Position numbers and translations under genes: made by a program
Notes under the pieces: model-generated
Told to the model about the DNA's origin: nothing
What the model saw: the letters and a program-made list of their open reading frames with translations, nothing else
Databases searched by the model: none
Assembly (NCBI GenBank): GCA_030601015.1
Contig: JAUVUO010000087.1
Span: forward strand, 1-5,911
Direction: 5' to 3'
From: Candidatus Omnitrophota bacterium
GTDB lineage: Bacteria; Omnitrophota; Gorgyraeia; Duberdicusellales; 4484-171
Length of the DNA stretch: 5,911 nt
Shown: piece after piece, positions 5,290 through 5,911 of the stretch
How the letters are laid out: each line of letters starts with the position of its first letter
Numbering within the stretch: the first letter of the stretch is position 1

Positions 5290-5457
5290 ATGATAGATAA
5301 AGAATTACTTAAAATATTAGCTTGTCCTGTATGTAAATCAGATGTCGTACTAAAAGGTAATAAAATAATTTGCGTTAAATGTTACCGTAAATATCCAATA
5401 AGGAATGATATTCCTATTATGCTGGAGGAGGAGGCTGTCATTGATGGGAAACAGTAA
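5290..5457 (+). CDS. Trm112 family zinc-ribbon protein
   Basis: A 55-residue protein, the usual size for bacterial Trm112-like (YcaR/UPF0434) proteins. It opens with KELLKILACPVCKSDV (4-19). Four zinc-ribbon cysteines follow: C12 and C15, then C28 and C31. It closes with the family signature YPIRNDIPIMLEEEA (35-49). In eukaryotes and archaea Trm112 binds and stabilises SAM-dependent methyltransferases that modify tRNA, rRNA and release factor; bacterial partners are largely unknown. ATG 5290 is preceded by AGGAGGAG (5280-5287), and the protein begins exactly where the family does. A longer frame from GTG 5248 would start inside the hairpin and adds residues the family lacks. Its last 14 bases overlap aroQ, so the two are translationally linked. 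Confidence 0.9.
   Translation: MIDKELLKILACPVCKSDVVLKGNKIICVKCYRKYPIRNDIPIMLEEEAVIDGKQ
5424..5434 (+). promoter_or_regulatory. aroQ: Tandem Shine-Dalgarno for aroQ inside the upstream gene
   Basis: GGAGGAGGAGG lies within the last codons of the Trm112 gene, where it encodes the glutamate run EEE. Its last GGAGG ends nine bases before ATG 5444. It decides the aroQ start and shows the dense packing of the two genes. Confidence 0.7.
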
Positions 5458-5893
5458 ACAAAAAAAAATTCTCGTAATACACGGCCCTAATCTTCATCTT
5501 TTAGGTAAAAGGGAACCTGGAATTTATGGCAATTTCTCGTTAGATGAACTTAATAATAGTTTATATAACCATATAAATTCTAAGGAATTTGATATAGAAA
5601 TATTCCAAACTAATTCAGAAGGAGAAATTGTTGAAAAAATAACAAAAACCTGTTATGATTTCTTAATCATAAATCCCGCCGCTTATACCCACACATCTGT
5701 AGCCATAAGAGATGCCCTTCTTGGGATAAATAAACCAACGATAGAAGTTCATATTTCTAATATTTTTAAAAGAGAGGAGTTTCGGCAAAAATCATTAATA
5801 AGCGACGTCGTTATAGGGGTTATATGCGGTCTAGGTAAACAAAGCTATTTACTTGGACTTGAAGCGGCAGTGGTTCATTTAAGAAAACAATAA
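5444..5893 (+). CDS. aroQ: Type II 3-dehydroquinate dehydratase
   Basis: This enzyme (149 residues, typical size) dehydrates 3-dehydroquinate to 3-dehydroshikimate, the third step of the shikimate pathway to aromatic amino acids; family members form cytoplasmic dodecamers. It has a flavodoxin-like fold. IHGPNLHLLGKREPGIYG (12-29) carries R23 and the catalytic tyrosine Y28. QTNSEGEIVEKI (55-66) follows. INPAAYTHTSVAIRDAL (76-92) carries N77 and H83. EVHISNIFKREEFRQKSLIS (101-120) carries catalytic H103 and the lid arginines R110 and R114. CGLGKQSYLLGLEAA (128-142) ends the fold. All key residues are present. ATG 5444 is preferred because of the tandem GGAGG just before it; TTG 5441 is in frame and possible. 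An upstream in-frame ATG at 5405 would add unrelated residues from within the Trm112 gene. No other shikimate gene is visible. A GTG at 5899 could open the next gene. Confidence 0.95.
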   Translation: MGNSKQKKILVIHGPNLHLLGKREPGIYGNFSLDELNNSLYNHINSKEFDIEIFQTNSEGEIVEKITKTCYDFLIINPAAYTHTSVAIRDALLGINKPTIEVHISNIFKREEFRQKSLISDVVIGVICGLGKQSYLLGLEAAVVHLRKQ

Positions 5894-5911
5894 ATACCGT
5901 GAAATCAAAAA

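Noticed and set aside
5405..5443. Upstream ATG start for aroQ
   Set aside because: The added residues (MIFLLCWRRRL...) are a frame-shifted reading of the Trm112 gene and do not belong to the dehydroquinase family.

Overview
This is an AT-rich, gene-dense bacterial window in which every convincing gene reads left to right. A TonB-type envelope protein points to a Gram-negative-type cell. The combination of nspC with carboxy(nor)spermidine dehydrogenase, a Memo-family protein, a DUF1844 protein, a Trm112-like zinc ribbon and type II dehydroquinase, at this base composition, would fit an uncultivated lineage such as Omnitrophota or Elusimicrobiota. That placement is impression only and was not tested.

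Layout. Bases 1-188 are the 3' end of a gene, possibly a glycosidase-like protein, closed by a textbook rho-independent terminator (204-258). A lone TonB-like gene follows (343-981). Next comes a 458-base gene-free gap (982-1439) built from degenerate short repeats, inverted repeats and a hairpin, ending in a good sigma-70-like promoter (1376-1404). That promoter drives a two-gene operon, nspC (1440-2543) and carboxy(nor)spermidine dehydrogenase (2567-3814). A second clear promoter (3852-3880) precedes a Memo-family gene (3966-4775), followed by a DUF1844 protein with a TTG start (4816-5163). A 126-base gap then contains a GC-rich hairpin (5218-5253) that stands out from the AT-rich surroundings. 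The window ends with a Trm112-like protein (5290-5457) overlapping aroQ (5444-5893).

Function. The clearest system is the nspC/dehydrogenase pair, the alternative polyamine route. The dehydrogenase condenses aspartate semialdehyde with a diamine, and NspC decarboxylates the product to spermidine or norspermidine without using decarboxylated S-adenosylmethionine. The other genes are housekeeping or poorly understood: TonB energy transduction, a Memo protein of unknown substrate, a Trm112 methyltransferase-partner fold, and step three of the shikimate pathway. I found no CRISPR array, tRNA, rRNA, transposase or defence gene. Nothing in the coding content looks like a new system; the least explained DNA is the repeat-filled gap at 982-1439 and the hairpin at 5218-5253.
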